Below, piece by piece: positions 35,733 to 47,479 of a stretch of DNA of 64,000 nt; the stretch's first letter is position 1, and each line of letters begins with the position of its first letter. The translations under genes were made by a program, and so were the position numbers. Source of the DNA: Theristus sp. LFF4_11. Its lineage: Eukaryota; Nematoda; Chromadorea; Monhysterida; Xyalidae. The stretch is taken from assembly GCA_030248135.1 (NCBI GenBank), contig JASANC010005417.1, forward strand, positions 1-64,000, written 5' to 3'. The notes below the pieces were generated by a model. That model did not search any database. It was not told where the DNA came from and saw only the letters and a program-made list of their open reading frames with translations.

Positions 35733-35985
35733 AACGTATGTTCCTTTAAAGCTGTCACTTTTCCCCAGAATACTGTAATGTGAGTTTTCGATTTTTTTAG
35801 TATTGTCACTTTTTTTAAACTTTCGATTACAGTGAGAAAGAATCAATGTATCGCGATTGGTTGATATCAAACACCCCATTTGTGGCCAAATGTATTTTTT
35901 GCACTTCCGATATGCCGTTCTTTCTCCTTTCGCGAGCTCTGTATTCTGTGAAAAGGTGACAGGTTAAAACAAATACACGGTTACT
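35733..35985. mobile_element. MITE family K, copy 3
   Basis: Same internal landmarks (AAAGCTGTCACTTTT, GAGCTCTGTATTCTGTG) in the region 3' of the PXYLP1 gene. Confidence 0.7.
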
Positions 35986-36129
35986 GTTACCAAACCAGTA
36001 ACAAATATACTGATACAATACGAATCACCTGTATGCACAATCAAATATAAAAATTGAGTAAAAATAGTCATAAAAATAAACAAAAAACCAAACAAAAAGG
36101 GCTAAAAACACAACAACAATCAGACTATT

Positions 36130-39100
36130 TCAGCAGAATGATAACACCGGATGAATTCTCGCTGTCTTTCCACCAGATCTCCTACGATCATCATTATCGC
36201 TCGTAACATCACCATACATGCCACCAGTGGCAAACCGCACAAGCCGCTCCACCGGGCATAAAAACGCGTTGTTGTTGCCGTTTCTATTATCATCTTCCAC
36301 CGAAGCATCAACCGCAACCGAAACACCGTTACAAACGCGCAGTTCCGCCGTTCGATCGACTCCATTGTAGAGCAGTCGAAAATAGAGCGGTCTGCTTGAT
36401 CGGCGGTCGGTTTCAGTGCGGTCGCGGTAGAACTCAAAGACGACCCGCGAGCGGTACGGCGGTATGTGACCGTCGAAAATGGAGAACAACTGCAGCAGCG
36501 GTCGCAGCGTGACGTCGTGCGCCGAGAAATAATGGAGGAACGGTTGTTTTCGATCACGATGATTGTTGCCAGTTTCACTAGCCGTGATTTGCTCCAACAT
36601 TCGCACGATTCGATCGAGCATCGGTTGCGCTTGCAGTAGCGTCATCGTGCGAATCGCCTCCGTCTCGCTCATCTCGAATTCGCCCGTCTTTGCGTGCTCG
36701 TAGATCGCTGGAAAACGAAACGAGAAAACCAAGTTTGGCATTTTTAATGCTGATTTGCTGCATCATCGTTATTCCCAAATCCATGTTGTTTGCGCGCAAA
36801 TAACACGAACGTGAAACTCATCCGCGATAAAACTGCTTATGAACAGCAGGTGAAGTTTTTTCAGTTTTCAAGTTTTCATTTTTTTCAAGGGCACCTCGAC
36901 AGCCAACAACTACAGCAACATTTTTCGGTTTTTGTGTTTTGCTAAACCGCAAGGAACGTTCTTTTTGGATGGGTTATTTTTTAATGTATGAATGGTTGAT
37001 GGGATAAATCAACGTTGCACGTTGTTCAAATTTTGTTGGAACGTTTTTCTTGAGTGATAGCACGAAAAAAAAATACAAAAATTGATTTCAAAAAAACGCA
37101 CATCATTTGGAAAACGAATCTATCTGACAATTGATCAAACGACGCTTGATTCTGCAAACTGCAGCAACCTGATGAACAAAGCTCAAGTTAAGTTGGTTGA
37201 TTAAATTTAAATCGTGTCGGATTTTTGCTTATCAACTATGATCTTTTATTTTGGTCCCGCAACTCAATGCGCGCTTAGATGGGTGAACAGTTTAATGGTT
37301 CACGCGGGAATTCAAATTTGGTAAGGTGATCAGAGTCCCCTACATAGGGCCGAGTCATTTAGGCGACTTTTGATTGCCACATAAATATTGAAACTAGTTT
37401 TCTTTCCACGTCTGCACACGCATTCAGTCGCAGAACTTATTTATTTGTTTACAATTTTCGGGTGTTCATTCCTGGAAGTTGGGAGACTGCTCTGACCGGG
37501 CCTGGGTTGACCAATGTCACGACGGTTAGCTCCCGTGGCGGCTGCGCGGGAGCTAATCATAATTTCACTGCTCATCAGTAGGCGCCGATTCACAATGTGA
37601 AAACGGCATTCCAAAAAAAGGTTTAGAAAAAGGGTAATGAGGAAAGAGTCCATGACTATTCAGAAGTATCATATGCTCGGTGAAACATCAGCCGCAAAAG
37701 GTAAAAAATATGTCTTTTTTAATTTCCCTGTACGGCTCGTGTACTATTCCGGCCCGCGAAAATCCGGCCCGTAGAATTCCGGCCCGCTCATTCCGGCCCG
37801 AAGAATTCCGGCCCGGAGAATTCCGGCCCGGAGAATTTTCACCAGCAAGAACAATATTAAACCACACGAAGTGATTTTTGGTAAATAAATTCTTAAGTGA
37901 TTTTTTATTTTTGTTTAGAACTTGCTTGCAGTGACTTGTTGTAATCTGTGACTGGTTCCTAATCTTAAGCCAAGCCTTTTTGATAAGGTAAAAGGGTCAC
38001 AAATCTTGTTCATGATAAAAAATTTAAAAATTTAGTTGTAGTTTATTTTTTTCCAAAAGGGTTAACTTTCCAAAAAAGCAAACAGGACGAACATCATTGA
38101 AAATACACTGTAACATGTGAACATCGATATTTTTATTTTATTATTTCATTACCAAAATCACTTCGTGTGGTTTAATATTGTTCGTGCTGGCGAAAATTCT
38201 CCGGGCCGGAATTCTTCGGGTCGGAATTCTTCGGGCCGGAATTCTTCAGGCCGGAATTAGCGGGCTGGAATTGTACCCCCCTCCCCTCCCTGTACCTACG
38301 CATATGGTCACTGATATTGTACCGCAAAAAGAACGAAATTTTTCTATTTTTCAAAAAGTTTTCATTTTTGCAAGAAAAAACTAGAAAAACCGTTTTTTCG
38401 GTTTTATCGATATTTCCCATCCAACGGTACACCGGGGAGAGACCCAATACGAATACGGTGCCGGCGTGTGACCGTAATAAAAAACATGGCATTTTCAAGA
38501 ACAGAATCACGTGCGACACGCTGAAAAGCACATTTTGGATAATGACTTTTTGGATAATAATAAACCTGTCTTGTTGAATAAGCATCATAATTATACACCA
38601 GAATGGCATTTGATCAAACGAAAACCTGTTCAGGCTAAAACAAACAAAGAGCATCATCATACAACATGGCTGAATTTTTTTTGTAATAGCAATTCAGCCT
38701 TAGGACCAGGTTTATAAACGCTTAGCAGTCCAAGAGTGTCATAACACCACTGAACCCGTGACTGAAATCACAAGACAACACATTTCAATTTCCTAACTTC
38801 ACGTTGAAGAGCGGACACTGGCAAATCAGTTCGAAAAAAAACGAAACTATGATGTGTCATCTATGATTTCATTCAGGGGATCAGTGGGGCACTACTGGAT
38901 GCCTCTAAAGTTTCATAAAACTCTGGAAACCAAACCCCAGGTTTGGAAACGCACTGCGCATTTGTGCTAGCCGATTCACCATGTGAAAACGGCTTTTAAA
39001 AAAAGCGTTATTTGAGGATAATTGAGTAAAGCAAAACACGAGCAGAATACTTGACCATTAAACTAATTATACGTTTGGTGAAACATCAGCCGCATTGTTC

Positions 39101-42100
39101 TGCAAAAAAACACGAAAATTTTAGCAAAAACGTTACAAGATAAATTACCACGACCAAATAAAAAAGTAAACAACCAAAAACCAGTAAACAAAGAAAATTT
39201 CAGAAATCCAATATTGTGTTTATCGCATTAATCGTGTTCTTTAAATTTTAAAACTTTAAATTAAAATTAGTTCGTGCTGTTCTGTTTGTCCTTTCCCATG
39301 TTGCACACACGAACGGCAATCACCTTGAAAAAACTCCTACTGCTTTACTGGTCTCACACATTGACGTGAGAAGACGACATGGTGTACCGTTACGTTATAC
39401 CTTCTATTCGGCCTACAATCTTTCTGAAACGATAATACATTTTTTCAAACTCGTCGGAATGAAATGACGTCATACTCGCTTTATCCGATTCACTACTCCT
39501 CACTTGTATCTTATTGCTCGAAGCGACCGGTCAAGCTGAAACCACGGCTTGCTGTGCGTGACTAGGTTCTGCAGAGCACATATGACATCAGTTCAGACTG
39601 ACACGTTCGTATAAATTGGCCATATTCCAACTTTCGCCCACCACTCTCGGTTCACGGAATGTGCAGTCCATTTGAATATCCTATGCAGTAACCTGATTGG
39701 TTGGTGACCACGTGCTGCATACGCATGAATCTGTGCAGGACACAGACTCCGCCTCCACAGAATCTGCACGCATATGACGTGGTGCATCAGCCAATCAGCT
39801 AATTGCATATAATATACGAGTTGGACGTCGACTTGAAAACAACCCACAAAAATGCAATATAAAATCCACCCGAACCGTCGACGTCAGGCCAACTGACGCA
39901 GTCGGTCGAACGGTGCGCATTGCACGGCAGCGGCTGACGTCGACAAACGTGCTCGCCCATCAAGTGGTCGAACAGGTGGATCGAGTGCGGCAGCTGCGGT
40001 AGGCGAACGATTCGCTCGATGATGTGCCGTGCGCGCGGGTAACTGAAACGCCGGTGAGTTTTCATGTGTTTTACATGAGTTGTACAGGTTTGATTGGCGT
40101 GACGTGTCAGGGAGATCAATGTCCCGATATGCAGACGGCAGTTGAAATGATGAGCAGGCACAAAAACAAACGCACTGGCGTGCATTGTGTCGCCACTGGA
40201 CGATTTTGGTGATAACCATGTTGGTAGCGAACCCCTAAAAAATAACGATCACGACAGTCCAATCCAGAAACTGCGCACAATTTCTCATCGTTTTTCATTC
40301 GCCTCTCCCGCTCTGCATCCTCCGCCAACGTCAACAGTCGTAATTTTCCCGCGCATCTGCCACACACTTTGTCGGCGCCGTCTTTCGCGCAAAAATGCTG
40401 CCCGCCGCCAATCACGCGCAATTCCACTGACTGACGACGTTGCAATGCGTTGGTGGTTTTCAATTCAGCGTTTGCATAATTCGATGTCGTGTCGCCTCTG
40501 TCGTCGTCATCGAACAGCAGACCGTACAGCAATGCGGTGGCCGACTGAACGGTGCGCGAGTAGTTCGTCGTTGTCGCCGTTAGTTGCCAGTCTGCAAACT
40601 TTTGTTTGTTTGTGTGTCTGGAAGCAGTTTTGTTGTTGGTGGTTTCATGTTCTAGTCTTGAGACTGTACACTTTGTGGTGAACACAATAATGCTGCTGCA
40701 CGCATATTAGATCGAACGCTGAATGTGCTTTCATGAAGCAGTGTTTAGTGATTGCGTAGCTATGTTTTAACACAGCTGCGTTTCACTAATTACTGCTTCA
40801 TGAATGCACCTGTGCTGGTCATCGTTTAAAAAAACGTTTTTCAGTGCCCACCCTTCTCACGCACCTTTACTATCACCCCTCCACACGTTCCAGCCCGCAT
40901 ACTTCGCGCGCATATACCTGCCCAGCTCCGCCAATTGCACCGCACCCATTGCGGTCATATGCCCGGGCTCACAGAGTTCAGCATCGGGAATCAGCGGGTA
41001 GTGACCATCGCTCAAATTTTCGGCGACTTTTACGCCCGGCGTTCCGTTGAGGATGAACCGTTTCAAACGGTCAAATTTGGCGCGAATTTCAAAATTTCGC
41101 TCGTCCTTTGGAATGGCGCAGTTGCGTCTCCGCTGATGGCGGTGCACGTTCACGCGCATGTACAGGGGTGACCGTTCACCATGGCGCGTGATGAAGACGA
41201 CACCCAGCGGGTCGTAGTGGGTGTTCGCGGACGTTACGGTGCCTGTGAAGAATGAGCAAACGAATAAACGAAAACCGTGATTCAGGGCAGGCGATGCTTT
41301 TAGCCAGCGCTAACCCAGAACAGCGTACAGTCAATCTCGCTAATATATGCAACTAGCTGATTGGTTGGTCATAGCAACTCTCAGCGCTGATTGGTTAATC
41401 ATGAGGTGTTCTCAGCGCTGATTGGTTGGTCATCACGTCATGTTCGCGTCATGTTGCATATACTTTCCAGATGGACTATACAGAGAACGCCGGTCAAGTA
41501 CAGCACCCAGGCCATCTAGTTTCGCTCTGTCATTAAGTGCCCGTACACCACTCGGCGAGGCTTGAATTTTGAATTTTGAAATCAACAGAGTGACGCGTGC
41601 TGCTGGATCGACCATACCTACCTACCTTCGCTGCCGCCGAGCTGGCTGATTGGATCGTCCGGAAACAGACAGTAGCGGCGCCATTTTTCCGGAATTTCTT
41701 CCAGTTTCAAAAGCCGACGTCGACTGTCAGAATTGGAATATAGTTTTTTATTCCTCTCGTTTTCCAGCAGCATTCGGCCGAATAGCTCTGAACGGTTTTT
41801 CTGTTGCAATTTGAGATTTGGTAACAAAAAAGTTAAAGGGGCGGATTTGTCAAGCAAGGATCAGTCACCACAGCAAGTTTTGTTTGCCGAAATGTTTTTT
41901 CTTTGAGTTCACTCGTCACTGTGATGTTGCACTGTCACAAAAAAAACACACGCGGGCAGACATACGGTATTGCAGCAGTGAGCGTTTCAGCGTACAGTCG
42001 AGCTCTAAATTATAGGCAATCAGCTGATTGGTTGGTGATCATGTGATGCGTGCTTTCTGTGCGGGAATTACTGGGGCGCGCGGAGAGTTTATGATGCACA

Positions 42101-42486
42101 GAAAACATGCATCACGTGATCACCAACCAATCAGTTGATTGCCTAAAACTCAGATATCGACTGTATTTTTATGCACGTGCAACATCACAGTGCCATAATT
42201 GAGTGCATTTGCCAGTTTTCAGACCTGGACCAAATAATCAACTCCAAACAAAAACCGCTATCACGTTCAATTTAAAAACCATCCAATTGTGATCATTCAA
42301 ACACCACTCGCAACACTGGTTGGTTGCATTTCTGCGGGCATGACCAATCAGCGCACTGAATTCACACATGCAGCCAATCATCGGCCTGCTGAAAAGACAC
42401 TGCCCGACCGACTTGCACAGAGCCACCACGAGACCAGCGCAATGGAGACGAACAGCCAAAAGCGACAGTGTCTGCAGATTATCCAT
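36130..42486 (-). CDS. PXYLP1: 2-phosphoxylose phosphatase 1 (histidine acid phosphatase family)
   Basis: In vertebrates PXYLP1 is a Golgi type II membrane enzyme that removes the transient 2-phosphate from xylose in the glycosaminoglycan-protein linker. Six exons fit in phase to 560 aa: 42409-42486, 41626-41800, 40877-41242, 40279-40591, 39870-40042, 36130-36707. The histidine phosphatase motif RHGERSP starts at about residue 104 and the catalytic HD pair is in SAHDVTL (about 432-433). SRTVQSATALLYG, YNGVD and CPVERLVRF are typical of PXYLP1, as is a Cys-rich middle (HLMGEHVC). The first exon (MDNLQTL...), a short hydrophobic anchor with a weak GTCGGG donor, is the least certain part. The last intron is 3.2 kb and full of mobile elements. 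Confidence 0.82.
37235..37440. repeat. Dispersed repeat L, copy 1
   Basis: Shares CGCGGGAATTCAAA and the ACGTCTGCA...CGCA...GTCGCAGA block with 56935-57155. A shorter inverted piece is near 2850-2925. Confidence 0.45.
37565..37710. mobile_element. Repeat family J, fragment
   Basis: CGATTCACAATGTGAAAACG and GTGAAACATCAGCCGCA match the middle of family J. The adjacent GAATTCCGGCCCG element may have inserted into it. Confidence 0.5.
37744..38271. mobile_element. Element with GAATTCCGGCCCG terminal arrays (family I)
   Basis: Both ends carry four to six tandem 15-16 bp units (GAATTCCGGCCCG) in inverted orientation. They are followed inward by an inverted TTAATATTGTTCGTG-type match and an AT-rich centre. 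GTAC flanks both sides. Confidence 0.75.
38782..39287. mobile_element. Repeat family J, copy in PXYLP1 intron (inverted)
   Basis: Nearly identical to the reverse complement of 25968-26449, from CACATTTCAATTTCC to TAAAATTAGTTCGTG. No ORF of note. Confidence 0.85.
39440..39625. mobile_element. MITE family A, diverged copy
   Basis: It keeps ATGACGTCATA near the left end and a weak GACACGTT right end. It lies in the last intron of the PXYLP1 gene. Confidence 0.4.
39672..39830. mobile_element. MITE family D in PXYLP1 intron
   Basis: CTGATTGGTTGGTGACCACG on the left and CAGCCAATCAGCTAATTG on the right. Confidence 0.65.
40730..40806. mobile_element. Hairpin element family C, copy 2
   Basis: 77-bp palindrome in a PXYLP1 intron, with the same ends and centre as the 7869 copy. 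Confidence 0.85.
41281..41565 (-). mobile_element. tRNA-derived SINE interrupted by a family D MITE
   Basis: GCACTTAATGACAGAG and CTAACCCAGA core pieces match the SINE at 46780-46977, split by 41332-41468. Confidence 0.65.
41332..41468. mobile_element. MITE family D inserted in a SINE
   Basis: GATTGGTTGGTCAT repeats with ATATGCAAC/GTTGCATAT ends. SINE sequence flanks it on both sides (41281-41331 and 41469-41565). Confidence 0.6.
41993..42165. mobile_element. MITE family D upstream of PXYLP1 exon 2
   Basis: Nearly complete copy: CAGTCGAGCTCTAAATTATA on the left, GATATCGACTGTA on the right, CAGCTGATTGGTTGGTGATC inside. Confidence 0.8.
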
Positions 42487-43284
42487 AAAATGCTCATTTG
42501 CACGGTGGCCGGAGGTGCTTCCAGTGGCATTTCCTGTATTTTTTGATTTTTTTCCTGAAAATTGATTGGCTACGTCATGCTGACGCTGGTAACCAATCAA
42601 CAATGTTTGGTAATACAGTCCAAAAGTTAAAATGTACGACATTAAAATGGAAACGACGGGTTTTTGTGATTTCGGAAATTTTGACGTTAGTTTCATGTTG
42701 CGAAAAATCGTGAAAGTATTTTGCGACTGTCTTCGCCAAAAGTGATTTCACATTTTCTGGACAGTTCTGTTTTCTGTCAAATTCACAAGCGATTTGTTGG
42801 TTCCGGAATTTTATTCTGACGTACGATCATACACAGATGAATTTGGCAGATTGAAACAATGAAAGGTACATTTTTCCTGAAAATCCATTTTTGAAGAAAG
42901 CAAAACCAAAAAACTGTGAGATCAAATTTATCTGAGCAAGATGGAAAGCACGATAAAAGAAAAAACAAAGCAAAAATATTGATACTGTTTATCATGCGGA
43001 TGCGCGAGCGAGCGTCAGCGAGCGGACAGCGCATCACGCATAATATGAGCCGTTTTCCCCTCGCGCGCGTTTTTCAAACTTTCTCGCTGCCCTGCAGCGA
43101 GCATAGTATAAGCCACAAACTTGGTTCTGTGCACACGAAACGAACACCCAAAGTTGTGCTTGGAGCCGCGAAAAAATTTTCATCGGACGATTTTTCATAC
43201 GCTCTAGACACGAAAAACCTATTCTGAAAATCGTGTTACTTCTTTCCCTTTGTATTTTTTTTTTCTGGTATGTAATCAACATGT
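42487..43284. other. Upstream region of PXYLP1
   Basis: No exon recognised. A GC-rich block with GCGAGCGAGCGTCAGCGAGC near 43005-43025 and a TATA-like AGTATAAG near 43107 may be promoter DNA. Confidence 0.3.
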
Positions 43285-43770
43285 GTGCGCCCTTTCAATT
43301 TTTACCTGCGACACTTTCACAGTCGAACAAAAATGTTTCCTGGGGTAATTCCATCCGGAGATTTTGAAAATTGGGTTAATTTTTTACCCAGACCCTGTTT
43401 TTGGGTAAAAATTGGGCATTTTTAAAAGTTCGCAGGGTTTTCACCTGGTTTTAGGTGTGCGCCCTTTCAATTTTTACCTGCGACACTTTCACAGTCGAAC
43501 AAAAATGTTTCCTGGGGTAATTCCATCCGGAGATTTTGAAAATTGAGTTAATTTTTTACCCAGACCTTGTTTTGGGTAAAAAATTGGGCATTTTTAAAAG
43601 ATCGCAGGGTTTTCACCTGGTTTTAAGTGTGCGCCCTTTCAATTTTTACCTGCGACACTTTCACAGTCCAACAAAAATGTTTCCTGGGGTAATTTCATCC
43701 GTAGATTGTGAAAAATTTTTTTGCCAGGGCATTTTTTTGTCAAAATTGTGCATTTTTTACAGTTCGTAGC
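43285..43770. repeat. 172-bp tandem repeat (about 2.8 units)
   Basis: GTGCGCCCTTTCAATTTTTA starts units at 43285, 43457 and 43629. It lies directly left of the main satellite. Confidence 0.9.
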
Positions 43771-43853
43771 ATTTTGACTGGGTATCAGCTTTTCACTCTT
43801 ACAAATTTTGTCTGAGCTACGAAAAATAATAGGAAAAAGGTCCAGTCCGTAGG

Positions 43854-46200
43854 AATTCAATGCGCTGATCACGGATTTTGGGTTAGTTTTCTTATGTGAG
43901 CAACTTTAGATGCTGAATCGTGACGATTTCGGGCGAATCGGCCGTGGAAATTGGCGAAATCGGTCTAGAAACGAAAAACAAGAAAATGGTGTTTTCCAGG
44001 GTAATTCAATGCGCTGATCACGGATTTTGGGTTAGTTTTCTTACGTGAGCAACTTTAGATGCTGAATCGTGACGATTTCGGGCGAATCGGCCGTGGAAAT
44101 TGGCGAAATCGGTCTAGAAACGAAAAACAAGAAAATGGTGTTTTCCAGGGTAATTCAATGCGCTGATCACGGATTTTGGGTTAGTTTTCTTACGTGAGCA
44201 ACTTTAGATGCTGAATCGTGACGATTTCGGGCGAATCGGCCGTGGAAATTGGCGAAATCGGTCTAGAAACGAAAAACAAGAATAGGGTGTTTTCCAGGGT
44301 AATTCAATGCGCTGATCACGGATTTTGGGTTAGTTTTCTTACGTGAGCAACTTTAGATGCTGAATCGTGACGATTTCGGGCGAATCGGCCGTGTAAATTG
44401 GCGAAATCGGTCTAGAAACGAAAAACAAGAAAATTGTGTTTTCCAGGGTAATTCAATGCGCTGATCACGAATTTTGGGTTAGTTTTCTTACGTGAGCAAC
44501 TTTAGGTGCTGAATCGTGACGATTTCGGGCGAATCGGGCGTGGAAATTGGCGAAATCGGTCTAGAAACGAAAAACAAGAAAAGGGTGTTTTCCAGGGTAA
44601 TTCAATGCGCTGATCACGGATTTTGGGTTAGTTTTGTTACGCGAACAACTTTAGATGCTGAATCGTGACGATTTCGGGCGAATCGGCCGTGGAAATTGGC
44701 GAAATCGGTCTAGAAACGAAAAACAAGAAAATGGTGTTTTCCAGGGTAATTCAATGCGCTGATCACGGATTTTGGGTTAGTTTTCTTACGTGAGCAACTT
44801 TAGATGCTGAATCGTGACGATTTCGGGCGAATCGGCCGTGGAAATTGGCGAAATCGGTCTAGAAACGAAAAACAAGAAAATGGTGTTTTCCAGGGTAATT
44901 CAATGCGCTGATCACGGATTTTGGGTTAGTTTTCTTACGTGAGCAACTTTAGATGCTGAATCGTGACGATTTCGGGCGAATCGGCCGTGGAAATTGGCGA
45001 AATCGGTCTAGAAACGAAAAACAAGAATAGGGTGTTTTCCAGGGTAATTCAATGCGCTGATCACGGATTTTGGGTTAGTTTTCTTACGTGAGCAACTTTA
45101 GATGCTGAATCGTGACGATTTCGGGCGAATCGGCCGTGTAAATTGGCGAAATCGGTCTAGAAACGAAAAACAAGAAAATTGTGTTTTCCAGGGTAATTCA
45201 ATGCGCTGATCACGAATTTTGGGTTAGTTTTCTTACGTGAGCAACTTTAGGTGCTGAATCGTGACGATTTCGGGCGAATCGGGCGTGGAAATTGGCGAAA
45301 TCGGTCTAGAAACGAAAAACAAGAAAAGGGTGTTTTCCAGGGTAATTCAATGCGCTGATCACGGATTTTGGGTTAGTTTTGTTACGCGAACAACTTTAGA
45401 TGCTGAATCGTGACGATTTCGGGCGAATCGGCCGTGGAAATTGGCGAAATCGGTCTAGAAACTAAAAACAAGAAAATGGTGTTTTCCACGGTAATTCAAT
45501 GCGCTTATCACGGATTTTGGGTTAGTTTTCTTACGTGAGCAACTTTAGATGCTGAATCGTGACGATTTCAGGCGAATCGGCCGTGGAAACGGGCAAAATC
45601 GGTCTAGAAACGAAAAACAAGAAAAGGGTGTTTTCCAGGGTAATTCAATGCGCTGATCACGGATTTTGGGTTAGTTTTCTTACGTGAGCAACTTTAGATG
45701 CTGAATCGTGACGATTTCGGGCGAATCGGCCGTGGAAATTGGCGAAAACGGTCCAGAAACGAAAAACAAAAAAAGGTTGTTTTTCAGGGTAATTCAATGC
45801 GCTGATCACGGATTTTGAGTTAGTTTTTTTATGTGAGCAACTCTAGATACTGAATCGTGACGATTTCGGGCGAATCGGCCGTGGAAATTGGCGAAATCGG
45901 TCCAGAAATGAAAAACAAAAAAACGGTGTTTTCCATGGTAATTCAATGCGCTGATCACGGATTCTGGGTTAGTTTTCTTATGTGAGCAATTCTAGGTACT
46001 GAATCGGTACGATTTCGGGCGAATCGGCCGTGGAAATTGGCGAAATCGGTCCAAAAATGAAAAACAAGAAAACTGTGTTTTCAAGGGTAATTCAATGCGC
46101 TGATAACAGATTTTGGGTTAGTTTTCTTATGTGAGCAATTCTAGGTACTGAATCGTGACGATTTTGGGGGAATTGGCCGTAGAAATAGCATGGGCGAAAT
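43854..46200. repeat. 149-bp satellite array, about 16 units, with higher-order structure
   Basis: AATTCAATGCGCTGATCACG begins successive units 149 bp apart (44003, 44152, 44301, 44450 and so on). Units at the right end are more diverged. Diagnostic variants repeat every 745 bp, i.e. five units. Confidence 0.95.
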
Positions 46201-46243
46201 TGGCCTAAAAAACGAAAAATGAAAAAACCTGAGTTGTCCGGGG

Positions 46244-47352
46244 TTTAGAAGAATGTGTGACCAACGTATTGTGATTTTGGTCCGACCTTCGCGGCTTATG
46301 TAAAAGTCAGAATATTATCTAAAAATGCGGGAGACGCATATAAAAGGAGGAATATGACCTTGTGTAAGCAGTGAAAGACTTGGCTCGACAACGCTTTTCA
46401 AGTCTCTGATGTGGTACACACGGATACAAGTACATAAGAGTCATATTTTTGCGCCGTTTATTCTTTATTTCGGTTGCAAGTGGCAACCCTCGTACATTAT
46501 GGACAAAAGACACTTTCACATTGTTTTTTTTCTATCATTTAGCGACCACTAAAACCACTAAAATAACGATCAGACTTTAGATCGCTGACACTGGTTTGCA
46601 CAAAGTGTATCGCAGAGGCGTTGGGACACGCAAGGTCTCCTTCTGTGGCAATGACTCACCGGTTTATCCTCTCACAAGAGTTTGGTAAAAAGGGTGAAAA
46701 TCAACGGAAGACTACACTTTTTGCACTGGTGCTGCTGTATGCACAGCGGTGCGTACGTTAGCAACAACAACAATTGTCACCCTCGTGGCCTGGTGGTAGT
46801 GCGTTAGACTACAGTCTGTGCGCTCGGGGGATCGAGCCCCGCCGAGGGGTATGTAGGCACTTAATGACAGAGAAAACTCGATGGGCGCCCTACTCAATGG
46901 CGTTCTGTACGCTTCTCTGGGTTAGCCCTGGCTAAAAACATTGCCTAAAAATCCCAACAAAACAACAACAACAACGATAAAGCTATATGCAGCAATATTT
47001 TGCAATTTCTGATGTTTCTGTTTTTGCACAGAATTTACAGAATTTCGCACATGGTGTGATTTTAGACTAAACTGAAGAGGACAATTGAAAAATAACTTCA
47101 ACGTTTTTCGCTTTTCAGCAAGCTTTTAAACAACAAACGCGGCGCAAAAATATAACTCTTATGTACTTGTATCCGTGTGTACCACATCAGAGACTTGAAA
47201 AGCGTTGTCGAGCCAAGTCTTTCACTGCTTACACAAGGTCATATTCCTCCTTTTATATGCGTCTCCCGCATTTTTAGATAATATTCTGACTTTTACATAA
47301 GCCCCGAAGGTCGGACCAAAATCACAATACGTTGGTCACACATTCTTCTAAA
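46244..47352. mobile_element. Long inverted-repeat element (213-bp arms)
   Basis: Arms 46244-46456 and 47139-47352 are near-identical inverted copies (TTTAGAAGAATGTGTGACCA at the outer ends). They enclose about 680 bp that includes a SINE. No transposase frame seen. Confidence 0.85.
46780..46977 (+). mobile_element. tRNA-derived SINE
   Basis: The head has a tRNA-like box A (TGGCCTGGTGGTAGTGC), box B (GGATCGAGCCCC) and pairing ends CCCTCG/CGAGGG. The anticodon arm is not a normal tRNA arm. A body with CACTTAATGACAGAG follows, then an (AAC)n tail. Confidence 0.75.
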
Positions 47353-47479
47353 TTTTAATTAATGATCTTTTTTCTGGATTACAAACCAAAAGACCAGTGC
47401 TCATTTATGGCAATTCGTGCCAATGTTACACCACTACGAAACATTATCATACACAAGAACACTTCAGTGTTGATCACTT

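Larger units (their letters stand above)
33223..36129. other. Intergenic region between astacin B and PXYLP1
   Basis: The first 1 kb is the duplicated astacin flank with a family B element. The middle is AT-rich with no secure gene. A family K element sits near the right side. Confidence 0.4.

Noticed and set aside
43854..46200. CRISPR-like array
   Set aside because: Units are contiguous 149-bp satellite monomers without unique spacers, in a eukaryotic context.
46780..46850. Functional tRNA gene
   Set aside because: Boxes A and B and the acceptor pairing are present, but the anticodon arm does not fold normally and the sequence continues into a repeated SINE body.
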